DNA of 64,000 nt from Galbula dea (GCA_013399015.1 VWZX01006814.1:1550001-1614000), one strand, 5' to 3'. Counted from the stretch's first letter, positions 1 through 13,446 are shown. The notes: generated by a model not told the origin, from the letters alone. Made by a program: numbers and translations.

Positions 1-780
1 CAGGTGTAGGCAAGCAAGTTGTAGTGGTGCTGGAGTTTCTGAACCTGCTGGCACTAAGCTGTGCTTTTCCTTGTCTCTGCTGATCTACATCAGAAGCTGA
101 GTTTCTGACAGTGTTTTAGGGAAAAAATACTCCTTGTAGGAAAGGTTTTGTATGCAGTGTCTTCAGTGATGCTTGGCTTTGCTGTACTACAACTGGCAGG
201 TTACCAGGCAAAACACAGAAAGGGAGGGTGAACCCAACAAATGGCACGAGAAACTTAAACCCCACTCCCTAGTGAGGAATGAGGTCCCCAGATTGACAGG
301 GCTGATGTAGCAGTTTCCATGGGGAACTTTCTGTGTTCCCCTTTGTTACTCTTTATTCTATAACCCTTTAAGTGGGAAGGTCGTGCAGAGCTGCAGCACA
401 TGTGCTTTCCTTTTTGTGTTAGTAATATAGTCATCCATAGGGAGATCCGTGTGGCGGGGAGTCTGTGCAGAAACCAATGGTTCTGGGATGAATTTATACT
501 TTGATACCTTTAGTAGATTTAAATTTGTTTTGATTTGTTGTCTCTGAGTTGTGCAAAGAGGCTTTTGTGTAAGCTAGAAGCAGGCCCAGTTGTTGATATT
601 ATCTGAAACTTAACTATAATTCACTGCTGCAGCATCTGTGTGCTGTGAATTGTTGCTCTCTGTGGGTGAAGGCTTATGGTCCCTTTGTCCTCCCAGATTT
701 TGGGGGAAACCTCTACAGGAGCAAGCTGGTTCGCAGCGGTGGAACTGTTAGTCAGGGCTCATGCTGTTCACGTTGCAGCA

Positions 781-803
781 TTCTACTCTACTCTACTCTA
801 CTC
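781..803. repeat. ACTCT pentanucleotide microsatellite
   Basis: About four tandem copies of a five-base unit (ACTCT/CTACT) lie within the MXI1 intron. It is a simple repeat with no visible function. Confidence 0.8.
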
Positions 804-2277
804 CCTTGCATCACTGATAGCAGTGCTGGTGCAGTGAGAAGAAACTTTAGATTTTGGTGCATAGGGTCATTTGAAATGTGGAGGTTGTTAACCCCAGCTC
901 CTAGAGAGATTTGGTGCCCTTGGATCGTAGTGAGGATATTTGGGCCAAGCCTGGTCGTCTGTTCTGGGAATTCCCTCATTTTCTCTTCACATTGTATTCA
1001 GGGTGCAGTCAATTCCCTAGTTTAAGTAGGTGTCCTTGTTTGTCAGGTATTCTGTTGGTTTTTTCCCCCCTCTTGCCACGTTTGTACCCTTTTTATATTT
1101 TCTCTGTGTAATGCCTTATCCACAACACATGGAGGGATATATCCTTCATGCTTTTGTTTAACGTGACCTGATCCTTTGCTTGACAGTGAATTTGTTGTCA
1201 CCTGTACTGTTGTTTACAATTGCCCCCTTGTTTGTGGGTAACACTTAACTTTTTCCTTCCTTTTTGAGCTTTCATATCTGTTTCTCTTTCTGACTGAAAC
1301 AGGCAAGTTCACGTCATGCTGCTGAGTTAATTGTCTTGCTTGTTGGAGCTCCTGATGTTGGTCATCTCCTGGTCCCTCCTGACAAACTTCTGTCCCAATT
1401 CTAAGACTGGCTTCTGTTTGTTCTCCTCTTGAGAGTGTTGGCTCCTACTCCTTCCCCCTTTGGACCAACAAAGATAGAATTTGGTTTTGTTGACTATTTT
1501 GGGCTCTCTTGGTCAGAGGCTCTGGGTCTCTGGGGCTGTGCACTTGGCTGGCCTTTGCCCGTATCTCTTATCTATGGGACACTACCTTCTTGATCATCTT
1601 AGATGGAACTCGCCTACTTTTTCCATCCTGCTAGATATATTCCCACATCTAACTTCTTCACTTCCTACTAATACTAAAGTGATTTCACTTCAGTTCTATT
1701 GCTTTGTGAATCTAGTTTGAAGTAGCTTTGATAATTTCCAACATTATCTTAATTACTTGTTTATATTTTGCTGTTTGCTGTGTGACAAGCAGGCATGTGG
1801 ACTGAGATTAATCAAAACTGAAGCAAAAAAAATTAAGTTCCTCTGCATAAGTAAGTCAATTATTTTCTGAATGCTTCTTGTTTATCTCCTTCCATCTGTT
1901 ACACCATCAAGAAGGGAAGAGTCATGCAAAGGTTGCAAAGATGACATTGGGGTTTCTGTTGAGACTGTTACTCAGTTGTCATTACCCAGGTGCTTGGGCA
2001 GCTGTAAAGCGGGGTATAGATACACCACCAGTTCTGGTTTGCCTTTAACAGTTAAGCTATAAGCTGCAGCAGTTCATGAGCTGTTTCACAAGTAGCTTGA
2101 CCATCTGGGAGCAGAGGGAGGTAGCCACCTCGCTGCCTTCATGTTAGTTGCTCTTGCTTGTGAGCCAGAACTGTAAGAACAGAAGAAATGCAAGATCTCC
2201 TGCTTTTCTCAACCTTTCTATTTCATGGATCTCCCAGATGCTAGATGAGTGCGTCCCTGTTGACAGAATATAATCCC

Positions 2278-2390
2278 GGACATCAGGACATCTGGGTTCT
2301 CTTCCTGATACTGATACAGCTTGTGTAAATCTTTGTGCCTCAGTTTCCTTATACAGTGTGCAGTTAACAGTGATGTTAATGTATTTTCAA
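2278..2390 (+). repeat. MIR-like ancient SINE remnant
   Basis: The segment keeps the order of MIR landmarks: an 'ACATCTGGGTTC' block, a degraded 'tgtgtgacc' zone, then the hallmark 'TGTGCCTCAGTTTCCTTAT'. It lies in the sense direction within the MXI1 intron. The assignment rests on remembered MIR consensus landmarks, not on an alignment score. Confidence 0.6.
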
Positions 2391-3329
2391 GTATATTTGC
2401 CCTCCATTCATCTGCAGGCACAATATTGCAGGAATATAATTGCAATATGAGACTAACAAGTCTAAATAGAAGTGAAGAAAGTCTGGCCTGGCCCACAGCC
2501 ATACAAATGCCTTCAGTTTCTTTTCAAACATAGTGAATTTCAGTCAGGTGGCATTTACTCAAAAAGCCTCATCTGTGTGCATGAGCCCCTTCTGATGTGG
2601 TTAACTGTGGGCTGGGAAGGGAAAGAGATGGTTTCTGTAGGACCTTTGCTCGCTTGTAACAGAAGTTAGAAGGCAGGTGAATGGTGCAGTGAATAGCACA
2701 TTGGAGAACTTGCTTCCCTTGTGACCCCTGTCAGCAGTCCTGTGTACATTCAGCAAGTTCATTTCAGCCCAACTTGTTATAGGAGACCCCCAAATAATCT
2801 GTTCTTCATATTGTGATTTACACACACGCACACCCTGCCCCCAAGGTATGAGCCTGAAATCTGAGCTGTGGAAGTGCTGATGATGCACAGCTGCAGGGGC
2901 CATCAGTGGGAATTGTGCTTTGAACATGTAGAGTGGCCCAGAAAACCAGGCCCTTGGGGGTCTTCGTAGAGGCACTTGGAGGGACAAGAAGCTGCAACTC
3001 TTTAATTTCCCTGTTTCCTAGCTTCCGAATTGGAAAGCAAGGATGCTTGACAATAAACATGCTTGTGAACTGCCTAGCCACTGCTCTCAGTGAGCCTGTC
3101 AAAAAGCCTGTAAGGAAACCACCAGCTCTGTATTCAGAGCAGGGCTTGGCTTGAGGCCACACGTTGAACAATGAGGAGAAAACAAAATATTGAATAGCTG
3201 CTTGTTCAGCAAGCCCAGTTCCTTTTGGCTGTGCAGGGCCCTGCGTGAGCGAGTATGTGAGATGGGATAGTTTTTCCCTTAGCACTTGGGGCTGGGACCA
3301 GCTTCTGCACGTAGGGTCTTAGGTGGGCA

Positions 3330-3524
3330 TGAAGTGCAGAGAGTGGTGGAGCACTGAGCAGCCTGCCTAGGGAGGTGATGGAGTCTTCATCTCTGAATAT
3401 ATTCAAAAGATGCCTGGATGCCTTCCTGTGCAACTTGCTCTAGGTGAACCTGCTCTGACAGGGAGGTTGGACTAGATGGTCTTCAGAGGTCCCTTCCAAC
3501 CCCTAATATTCTGCGATTCTGTGG
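3330..3524 (+). mobile_element. CR1 LINE 3' fragment (5'-truncated)
   Basis: The sequence is a classic CR1 3' terminus: 'GGGAGGTGATGGAGTC' (the degenerate end of the ORF2 C-terminus), then 'GGTTGGACTAGATGGTCTTC', 'GTCCCTTCCAACCCC' and octamer-type ends 'ATTCTGCGATTCTGTGG'. Only about 195 nt of the element remain, the usual result of 5' truncation. It is in the same direction as MXI1, in an intron. Confidence 0.93.
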
Positions 3525-4145
3525 TAGAGGAAAAAGCCTCCACCAGCATGCTTGATGACAGCCTGTACAGTGTTGCAGGGGAGAAGGCAGCTGGGGACTT
3601 CTTTGCTAGCTTCCGAATGTAACACTGGATGCAAAACAACATTCTTGCTGCTGTGTGACCTACCTTGGAAAACCCTTCTACAGAGTGCTATGTTGTGCTG
3701 CTTAATGGGTTGTTGCTCTGTTTTTGAGGAGTCCGGGTCTGGGACTGGGAGAGAATTGTGCGCAGCAAGGAGGAGCTGTCTTCATTCTCTTTCACCCCTT
3801 GTGCTTAAAAAGAACATGCAGCAACAGAACAGCGTGCTTTGTTTGGGACTGCGGCTGCAGTTCCTTCACCACTTGAGGGTTATACCTTGATATGTCTAAA
3901 TAATTATAGAAGATGTCACCTGCTGCATGTCCAAGAAAGGTGATTTTTATTGGTAAACTAATATTACTTTGCTCTTGGCTTCCATTTTAGATTCTTCTCT
4001 GGCATTTCATACAGTGGTATTTGAGAGTAGGGTTGGCTCACTTGACAGGCAAGACATAAGGGCTGGTTTAGATTGTTGTTGGTTAGGATTTTTTTCCACT
4101 TTCCCACTTGCAGCTTACAATCATGATGTATTACAGATTACAATC

Positions 4146-4168
4146 ATAATGTAATGATATTACATTAT
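4146..4168. repeat. AT-rich perfect inverted repeat
   Basis: Arms of 10 nt (ATAATGTAAT and ATTACATTAT) flank a 3-nt GAT loop. An alternative pairing (TAATGATA with TATCATTA) overlaps it, so two hairpins compete. It could be part of a decayed DNA transposon terminus or simply AT-rich chance. Confidence 0.6.
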
Positions 4169-4284
4169 CATTATTTTTTTTGACCCAAGAATCAGATGGC
4201 ACAAATGTCCTTGTTAGATGTCTCTGTGAGATGCCTGAGAACAGCAGTCCACCAATGCAAACCTAATCCTCAGATTCAGGGAAC

Positions 4285-4400
4285 CCAAAATAAGTGTCCT
4301 GCTCTGCCAAAGGCATCATTCTGTGATTCCTGTGTGACCTTAGGAAAATAATCTGGAATTTCTCTGTGTTCCTGTTTTTCCCCCTACATTAAAAGTGTTG
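4285..4400 (+). repeat. MIR-like ancient SINE remnant
   Basis: The segment has 'CTCTGCCA', then 'TGTGTGACCTTAGG', then 'TTTCTCTGTGTTCCTGTTTTTCCC', which follows the MIR landmark order (unique region, TGTGTGACCTTGGGC, CTCTGTGCCTCAGTTTCC). It is strongly diverged. Confidence 0.45.
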
Positions 4401-7400
4401 GGGAAGAGCTTTTCCACAGTGTTGCAAACAGAAATGATTTTGAAGAGAAGGTACCAAACTGAGAAGGACTGTGTGAATATTCTAAGTAGTGGCAGCTTTT
4501 TGGGGTTTTTTTCTCCTACTTTTTTAAGGGATATGTGCAGTGTACCTTTTGAATTTGTTTTTGACTGAGTGTTGCAAGAGGCTTTCAGGGTACTGTGTAG
4601 AAACCCAGAGTTAGGTGACTAACTGCAGTTGTGAACTACACAGAGGAGTTCACTTCCCCTCATTGAGTCCAAAGATGAACATGCACAAACAGATGCCAGT
4701 ACAGCTGTGTCCCCTTCTCTGTTGGAGATAGGGAATGTGAACTTTGGAGAGGGTCTGGCTTGATGCTGGGAAAACAACTTTGATCAGAGTCTTGGGAATC
4801 TAATTCCATGTTCATTTAAGTAAGAGCAGCAGAAAAACTAGGCAGAGCATGGGGCCAAGTTAATCTAAGGTTTCTCCATTGACATCCACGAAAAAGTGAA
4901 ACAGTCTGTTCTGTCTCCTCACTTCAGCTCCTCAAGGAGAAGCATTTATTCTGGACCTTGAGGCCCGACAGCCTAGGGGCATTATGGGATAGTAATGACT
5001 AAGATAACTTTTGTCTCTAGTATTGCTCAGAAGGAAATGTTTTGTTAGTTTTGCTGATATGCAAGGCTGAGGTGAGGCTCTTGTTAGACTTGAGACTGGT
5101 ACTTGAAAAGGGCATAAAAACAGCAGCAGGACTTCTGCTCCAGCTATGCCATCTGTTTAGCTGCATCTTACTCCTCACTGTAGGAGCTCTTGGCATTGCT
5201 AAGTACCATAAGCTGTTGTGTTCCCAAGGCAGTCCTGTGCAGCCTTCAGAGAACCAGGCTTCTGGGCCTCATGGAGGTGAGGTGAATTCACAACCCCCTT
5301 AAATTCAGTCCTTGAGCATCTCCACCTGGGCAGGAAGATTTTACTCTTGCACAGCTATCATTTATCTTGCTGAAAGACCCACACGCTGCTACTGGTGGAG
5401 CTTCTCCATAGGCTTCCCAGACTATGGCTTGTGCAGTTGGTTTTACAGAATTCTTCTGGTGTTGGTCCACTGCTACTTGAAACCTTGGCACAACACTGGG
5501 GTTCTTCAGACAGTAAATTTTGTTTTGTGGACACAGGTGCATTTGAAATTGAAAAAAACCCAGTTGGTTGTTCTTCATTTTAACTTGTATAAAAGAGAGG
5601 ACAGTAATGTAGTTCGCTGGTTATCTGCAGATAACCAGATCTTGGCTGGGGGAATGGAAGAAGTTGTTTCCTACAGAGTAATTTGGTGGCCAAGTGAATG
5701 GGTGTTAGCAGAGCCAGGAGGTGGGGAAGAACTGTAAAATGAAGAATGAGATTGTATGTAGTGGGATGGTGCTGAACCTGAGTGAAGTAAGAAAGGCGTT
5801 GGCTTCATCTGTGAATGGATGTTCTTGCTGTTTTGCTAGAATGGTTCAGGTAACTGTGCCTTAGTTTGGACAACCTGATGGAATATTACTTTCCTGCTTT
5901 AATCTCTCGTTAAGTTAGCATGGGGTGAGTGAATCTGAAGAAGAACTGGCTCTCTGTTTGCATTAAGGAAGAGGTAGATTTTATTCCTCCTGCCTCCTTT
6001 ACCTGGCAGTACTTGGGGCCAGCAGCATCTCCTGAGCCATTGTTATCTCTGTGGTGGATATGGAGCTCCTGGAGTCCTGGGGTTCTCTGGAGACAGGAGC
6101 TGGTGCCAGATACAGGCAGGAGAGTGACCAGGTACAAGGAAATGGTGGAGTCATTTGGTCTAAATACCATCTGTGTATCGCATAGCACAAGGACTCTCGA
6201 TTGCTCTATTTTCCTATTTTAAATAGTTATCTCACCAAGAAGTCAAACCAAAATGCAGATATGCTGCCAGTGCATTCATTGGGCTATTTATCAATATTAA
6301 ATGTGTAAACCAGAAAGGTCAGCTGTGTTTAATGTCATGTGGCAGCTTTGTGATTTTAATTGCAGTAAAAAGTCCTATGACAAATGGATTCAGTGCTCTT
6401 TAGAGTTTGTTCCTTTCTGAAATGTGTTTTTTTGTTGGCTTACCTGTGCTCAGAGAAAGTTTGACTGCCTCTAAGGTGGTAGGAGAGATTTTATTGAAAT
6501 AAACGTAATGGCATAAGGAGAGGAATTTGGCTAGCTTAATGTTTGAACAACACTTTGTTACAGTGTAAAATAACAAGTTTCAGGCAAAATCACAGTAACT
6601 GGTGAAACAAGGTTGTTGAATCTGACCTTAAATTAGAGTGACTGACAATTGCTGCTTCCCTGTTTTTTCCTATTTTGTATGCAGTTTCAGGTATCTGGGA
6701 TAAAGGGGGATAAACTTCAGTTTCTCCTCTTTTAGCTTTTTTTTTGTTTAAAATCTTGATGAGGACTGCTCTGCTGTTTTTGTTGTCGTTTGCTTCATTC
6801 CTTTATTTTAAGCTTATAAACTCCTTCTTGATATTTTCCCAAGCTGTTTTCAAAATGTAGTCAGCAGGATCCACTTATATAACTTCACTTTTTAGGAGTA
6901 GTTATCAGTCTAGGTGTGTTAAATTTATTGTTAAAGAACTGACTGCTATAGAAATCTGACTTTTACATGAGAACCTTGCAGAGAATTTGTGCTTGAGCTG
7001 CTTTTAAATTGCAGCTGAGATTTTGAGCAGTGATGGTACATTTGCTTGGGCTTTTTTTCTCTCTGAACGTGTCCATACCCACATGGCTGTGGTTTCAGCT
7101 TTGGAGGTGGGGACAAGGTCCTGCTTGCCCTTTCTGCCTGACAGCACGGAGCTGTCAGCTCCACACTTAACAGTGGTGTCCTTATTTCACTGGGTGACAC
7201 AGGCTGTGACTGACTATTAACAGCAGCAAAGCAACATCACACTGAACACACCTTGGGGTTGTAAGTTAGTGTTACATGTAAGCCTGAACCATTCCCTTAG
7301 TACTGCAATAGCTTGTAGCTGTGGTGTTCATTCTGTACCCAGAAGCTGACCGTGGCATACTAAGGATGAAGCTTTGATTTCAGTCTGGTGATACTCTTAA

Positions 7401-9595
7401 GTTCTCAGTTGATGATAAAACCAGCTTGGTTAAAGAGGTTCAGTTACATTTGTTTCTGTACCTATTTAAAACATTTCTTTGTCCGAATGTAGTACCAATA
7501 GAAACACAGAAAACTAGGCCTTGATACCACAAGGTTCCTGTACTTTTTTTGCACTTCACTGACAGCACTGTCCTTGTTTAACTCCAAATAAATCTTAGTA
7601 ACATGTGCAGCATAAAAATGAGGGGAGAAGATTAATCTCTAGATCAGGAGCTGCAGAAAATGAAATGAATTATGGACAGAAGAGAGGTTTTCTCTGTATT
7701 TACTGTCCAAGCAAAGGGAAACTGGCACAGAAAATAAGAGTTAGTGAATGGTGGTAGTGAGCAGTGCTGGGGATTTTTCCCTAGATTTAGATGAAAGGAA
7801 AAATTAAAACTTCTCCAAATATCCCCAGTAAAACTGAGGAAAGCATAGGCAGGTAAGAGATTTAACATCCACATAGGATTCTTTCAGCATTGCTGAGATT
7901 ATTTCTTTTGCATTCAACTTCAATGGGAAAGTATTGTGGGGGTTGGGATTTGTTTTGTTCCTTGCCACAGATATGGTTAAAAGTCACAGCGTAAATTTCC
8001 TGACTTGGTGAAAAGCCTGTGACCCCTCTCAGTTGTCTTGTTCATCAGAAAGCAGATAGGTAATAAAGAGTCTCCTGTGTGAGAGGAGCACAGAGAACCT
8101 GCTGTTTTAATTTTGTTCACAGCAGTGGGCCAAACTTTGTTCCTTCAGTGCTGGCCTTGATAATTGGCTCAGTATAATATAGGAATTCAAACCATTGCAT
8201 ATCTCTGGCTCTCTGGCTTTGTAACTGCTAATGTCATAGTCAAGAAGAGTGCGAAGTCTCCTGCGGGAACATACAGTAAATAAGAACTATAAGCATGTTC
8301 CGAAGAACATATGCACAGTGGTTTTAAAGGGCCCCAGCTCAGCCCTGATGGGTTAATTTGCATTCAAGGTACTTGGACAAATGGATTTTGCAGGTTTGAA
8401 CTTTGTGGGGGATATGGGTTTGATTTGGGAGATTTTTCTGGGCTAAACACCGTGTTCAAGTTTCTGATTCCTGGGAATGAGATTCAAGGAATCCTCCCTT
8501 TTTGAAAGGGAAGGGTTTGCTTTGGGAGTTTCCTCAACTTTAGGAGTTTGGCTATAGTATTCTTACCTTTAGGGTTCCCCATATCCTAAAGGGATAGGGG
8601 TATGGCAGGGTGCTTTGCAGAGACATAAGGTAATGTTTTGTTTTTCCTCTGGCCACACACAGCTCTCAGCCAGAGCTGGCTGAGGACTCATTTACCTTGT
8701 TTTTCACAGACATGGAGGGTTTATTCGTCATTTTCAATGAGGTTCTGACACCTGTTAAGCACTCCTCCTCCCTTTTTTTTGAAGCAGCATTTAATTATGA
8801 CAGGGTTTCCCTTGGAGCACATCCTCCATTCAGTTCCCTAATTGTAGAATTCTCTGTGGGATTCTCCAGATGGGGGATAGAGGATAATCTTCTCAGAGCT
8901 CCGGAAGAAATGTGATGCCAAATTACAGAAAATAGATCCTTTTTATTAAGCTCTTGGGCTCCTTTTACTCTTATTTTAAGGTGACCTTCTGTTAAAGAGA
9001 AATGTTGGATAAATGGCTATCCTTTTTAAATAATCCTCAACAACCTTACCTGGGTTACTAATAACATCGTTAGATTAGGAGTCCTGAAAGGATTTAAGCT
9101 TTTTTTGCCACTAGTGCTGTCATCACAAAAGCAAAGAGAATGATCGTGCCTGTTTCCCTTTTTTTTTCTTAGCTGGTCTCTTTTTTTCAAGCTGCAAGCT
9201 CAAAATTAGGGAGTGCTGGCAATGTGCTTGGTGTGGCAGGCAGGTATAAAGACAAAGTCTGCCTCTTTGTCAAGTGGTCACAATGCCCCTTTATGGGTAA
9301 CTTGCTTCGTTGCGAGGTAGTGCTGTCGCTGTGCTGTTTCAATCCCGGAGGGGGTTGCAGGCATCCTAAAAGCGATACTTTGTGCCACTGACGTTTGCAA
9401 ACATGGCTGTACTGGCCATCCCATTTCATGCCCAAATGCTGACCATATCTGGTTCTCTTCTAAGTTTGTTAAATCTAGCATGTGGCTGCTGAAGGGCTCC
9501 AGTGCTTGTCCTTATGAGCCAGTTCTGTTGGAAAGTTCCCATGTATTTGGTGTGCATAAGTTAATACTCCATAAGCTCCTGTGTTAGCAGATGAT

Positions 9596-9735
9596 ACTAA
9601 TATTTTTATGGGGTGAATGGAGAAACTAAAGCACAAAGAAACATAACTGCAGTCATGTACTGAGTTGGTGGCAGAGCAAGAAGTAGTCTGGAAATGGCTG
9701 GCTCTGATCCCCTGTTCTAATCATTGCCTCTCTTT
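9596..9735 (-). repeat. MIR-like ancient SINE remnant
   Basis: Read on the plus strand it follows the reverse MIR consensus: 'GAGAAACTAAAGCACAAAGA', a decayed 'cttgcccaaggtcacaca' zone, 'GTTGGTGGCAGAGCAAGAAG', 'CTCTGATCCCCTGTTCTAATCA', 'TTGCCTCTCTT'. The conserved core and the tRNA-related end are both recognisable. Confidence 0.65.
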
Positions 9736-9992
9736 GGGATTTTGTATGAATTTAAGTCTCTAAGGAACATTTTCTGTAGCACTAGTAAGAGTGCCACCTT
9801 TGCACATAGTAGGTAAATACTGGAGGGAAGAAGTCTGTTGTCAGCAGGGAAGCCGAGGTTGTATCTGTAGATTTTAATGTATGTAGTTGGTTGGCTTTAT
9901 GCTGCAGTGTGCTGCTGGGGATGTCTACAGCTTGCAGCAATTGAACTTTGAGAGGTCAAAGGTGCTAATCCAAATTTTTGTTTATCTTCCAG

Positions 9993-10022
9993 GTCTACGC
10001 ACAATGAACTAGAAAAGAACCG
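9993..10022 (+). CDS. MXI1: MXI1 exon encoding the basic region (30-nt exon)
   Basis: This 30-nt exon lies between a polypyrimidine-AG acceptor and a GTAAGT donor. It enters with the last base of a split Arg codon, encodes S-T-H-N-E-L-E-K-N and ends in the first two bases of the next Arg. These residues form most of the DNA-contacting basic region of MXI1, with His, Glu and Arg at the positions that read CACGTG in MYC/MAX/MXD-type bHLH-Zip proteins. MXI1 dimerises with MAX in the nucleus and recruits SIN3-HDAC repression through an N-terminal domain that is not in this window. The exon is symmetric in phase, so skipping it would keep the frame. Identity is certain because the later exons spell out the rest of MXI1. 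Confidence 0.95.
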
Positions 10023-13000
10023 GTAAGTAGCTAATGAGCTGAATTCTAAGAAATGCAAGCCTGGTGAGTGTAATATGGTTTAACCTTGCACATGCAGGTG
10101 CAGTTTGATCAGCTTAGACAGCTGTGAATGACCACACTGCATCACGTAGTATTAAAAGTCGGAGGGGGAGGACACAAAAAGATCTGAGAAGTCTTGGTTT
10201 TGTTTGTTTCTTTTTCTCTCTCTGAAAAGGCAAGAAGTGACCCAGTTTTGTGACTAATCTGTATGCAGAGTAAATACTGTTCTTCTCCTGACACAGTGAA
10301 ATCTGATTGGGGCACTTTCCATACATGAGGTTGCTACTGGATCAGGTTTCTTGGGCCCTGGGTAAAACTTGTTACCATGAATCTAAGGGCAGAGCCCTGT
10401 GCTCTGCACCATCTCTCTCCCACCCCTCCACTAAGTTGTGATAATCTCTGCAACGCAGAAGAACACACCATTGTCCAGGGACTTGGAGCTCTGGCTACCA
10501 GCACTCCTTCCAACCTGTTTTAGGATTGCGCCTGTTTATCCTTGAATCTGTTACTTGGCTAGCTCTGCTATGTGACTCAACCCTTTTGTAACAGGGGTTA
10601 AAGTATGATAAATACTATTGAGACAAGGGGAGCTAGTTCACACACAGATCAGATTATCATCATCCATTCAGGATGCTATAGTTAAGATTGTGTCAGGGTT
10701 TGCATTGTAAACTTATCTTGGCTTTTCTGTGGGGTTTTAGGGGAACTGAGGGGAGGTTGTCTGTGTTTTTTGTGGCTGCTGGAACAAAGGCAGTGGTCTG
10801 GCCAGCTGCTTCTATGAAGAAGCCCCCAGGGTGGGAAAGCTGAGTCTAAATAGGTTGATTGCCTTCTCTTTCCTCTTAGCAGCCATCATTTAACAAGGGA
10901 TGGGACAACTATAGGGTTGGCCAAAGATACACAGAGGCTTCGAGCCAAGTGCCTATTTCTATTCAGACAAAGTCTTCCCGTGTAGCTTCAAGGGAATCAG
11001 AGATAAGTACCTTGTGCATCATGTCACTGTCAGTTTCCCCATGTCTGCCTCTGCACTTCCCAGCAGCAGCAGTCCTGGGAAGTGTTTTGGCCTTTGCATG
11101 GTGTGGATGTTTTGTCCTAGGCTGTGCTTCTGCCTCCTGGTAGCTTTAAGGATCAACTGACTTGTCATGGTCATGTCTTTTTGGAGTGATACAGTAAGGT
11201 TTTTTTATTTGTGTTATATTGCTCCTCAATTCTCAACCTTTCCAGTGCCAGTTTGAGCTGTGTTTAGTGGCTCCTGGGTTTTCCAGTGCTCTCTACAGCT
11301 TTATTTACCAATGAGGGAAAGAAAATGCAGTGCTTGGGTCTGACTCAGAATAGAGGGTGCTTTTTTCTCCATGACAACAGTAAACCATCACTAATTTTCA
11401 GTGTGCTTATTTGCATATCTAATTGTTACTGCAAATCCTGCTTACTCTCAGTCCAGCTTTAGAGCAGAGCTGTCTCTGTCTTTCCCAGTACCAACCTGAT
11501 CTTCTCACACTGGCCAAGTTTACATGGATATCTGACCATCTTATTCTACCCTTGGGCTCATGGATCAAGCAGTGAAACTTTAAACTCTGTGGGTGAGATC
11601 TCAGCAGCTATTGTTGCATACTTAAGGTCCAGTCAAGGACTGGCAAGTATTGGTGGTTTTTGGATATCCCTGACACTGGCTAACTTTGTGAGTTGAAGTT
11701 CCTGCCTTGATTTCTTGTCTTTAGCTCAAGACAGTAATACTACTTGGGGTGGGGATACCATGAGGGTTGACCACTGTCCAGCACTTTGTTGTATATGTTA
11801 CTGGTAGAAAGGAGTATTATTACCTGTGCTTCCCCTTATGCCACCTTTTTCTGAATCTTGATAAGCTGTTTGCTTGCTACAGAATTTATCTGTCCATTTC
11901 CAGTTAGTGTAATATCTCCCTCTTCTGTCTCAGTATACTCCCTAGTCCCCACCTACTCCTAGTTGAAGACTCCTCTAACAATCAGCCTTCTCAGGGCTTT
12001 CCTCAGGACTTCCCATTGTGAGGCACTGTATTCCAGGTCTGTGGCTTAGATATGATTTTACAAGCTGTTGTTTTTCCCCCTTCTGGGAAGGGCACATATT
12101 TGATCACACTGGGTGGTCTGTACAGGAAAACTCCTATATCTGGGATCTTTGATCAGGAGCCTGCTGCTTCTGGTTTGGGATTGTCTGTCCCTTAATGCAG
12201 ATGCTGTGGCCTGATCAGCTACACACATCTGCAAACCACCCTGTAGTGGCTATGCTTGGTTTTCAGTGTTTGTTACCAATGGCTCGGACAATGAGTTTCA
12301 CACTGGAAGCATTTATTTTCAAACTCTACAGCAGTGTTCTCTGAGTGAAGGGGATTGCTTCCCAGTTAGATTTTCAGAATGTTGTATTTGCTGTGTCATT
12401 AAGTTTGTCAGTGTCTCCAGACTTAACTGTTACAAAGATAAAAGCCCTGATACTAATGGCTTTTTGGCTGGCAGGTGCTCATTTTCCCTATTATTTGAGA
12501 TTATTCCTTTTGAATCTCACTGTTGTCTCCATTATTGACACACACTATAATTTTCAAAATTGTTCACTATTAGGTCTCTGACTCTGGTTTTTCCCTTCTT
12601 GTCTGTGAACAGCAGCCTTCTTACGTTGTTAAGTTTTAACTCATTTAAAAATGACACAGTTTCTTTCAAACAGTTGCAAGAGAATGGGAGAAAAAAAATG
12701 CTCTTTTATTTTTTGAATATGTGATTTAGCTTGCATTCAGTGTTGCAAAGCTGATGTTTCAGTGTATCAGGATTAAGAATCTCTTACCTCTCCAGTGTGA
12801 ACAAGTAGCTGCAAATATATTTTTAAAAATAATGTTTTAAGCTCCGCTCCTTTTTTTGGTCTTGAAATATTTCATGAACACTCCAGTGGTTCTGCTAAGG
12901 AGCTGTTTGATTTGGTACCACATATTAGCTGTAATAGTTAAGTGACTTTTCTTTCTTTGGTTTGTTTTCTTTTTTATCTGAAAATATTTCAGTGACATTT

Positions 13001-13329
13001 ATATAAGGGGCTTTGATTTATAAAAGATTGAAATTAATTTATAGTTATTATCTGTCATTAATCCTCATGTTGGAAAATTGTGGTTTTTATTTAATGGGTA
13101 TGTGTTTCAGTTTATCTCTGCCTAGGATGAGTCATAGCTTGCATTTAAACAAGAAACCAGTATTCTGCTTCTCATCTGCTGCAAGTGTAACTAAACCAAT
13201 ACTTTTTAGTCCTTCAGCATGCCTACCAAGAAACTGATATGGAAGCAACACCTCATCATTTCTAAAAGAAAGCATGATAAAGCAAGTGACTGAGGGATGA
13301 ACTAGGCTAGTGTAATATTTTTCTCAGAA

Positions 13330-13446
13330 AAGGACATTAAATAATTAAACATATTAAATTATATAACTTAATTATATCAATTATTTATATTGTATTTATA
13401 ACTTAATTATATTAAATAATTAAGTTAAATGGTGTGTGTGTGTGTT
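13330..13446. repeat. AT-rich patch with direct/inverted repeats and (GT)n
   Basis: Over 90 nt of almost pure A/T contains repeated 'ACTTAATTATAT' and 'AAATAATTAA' words in both orientations, followed by a short (GT) run near 13433-13445. It looks like low-complexity sequence that can fold back on itself. Confidence 0.7.

Larger units (their letters stand above)
1..9992 (+). other. MXI1: MXI1 intron (3' part), upstream of the 30-nt exon
   Basis: This stretch ends at a good acceptor (TTTATCTTCCAG, AG at 9991-9992) directly before the MXI1 basic-region exon, so it is intron of the plus-strand gene; its 5' end lies outside the window. I found no earlier MXI1 exon (N-terminal SIN3-interaction region) here. 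It holds a CR1 tail near 3330-3524, three MIR-like SINE remnants, a short AT hairpin at 4146-4168 and a small CTACT-type pentanucleotide repeat near 781-802. The open frames in it are short, lack family resemblance and look like chance. Confidence 0.85.
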
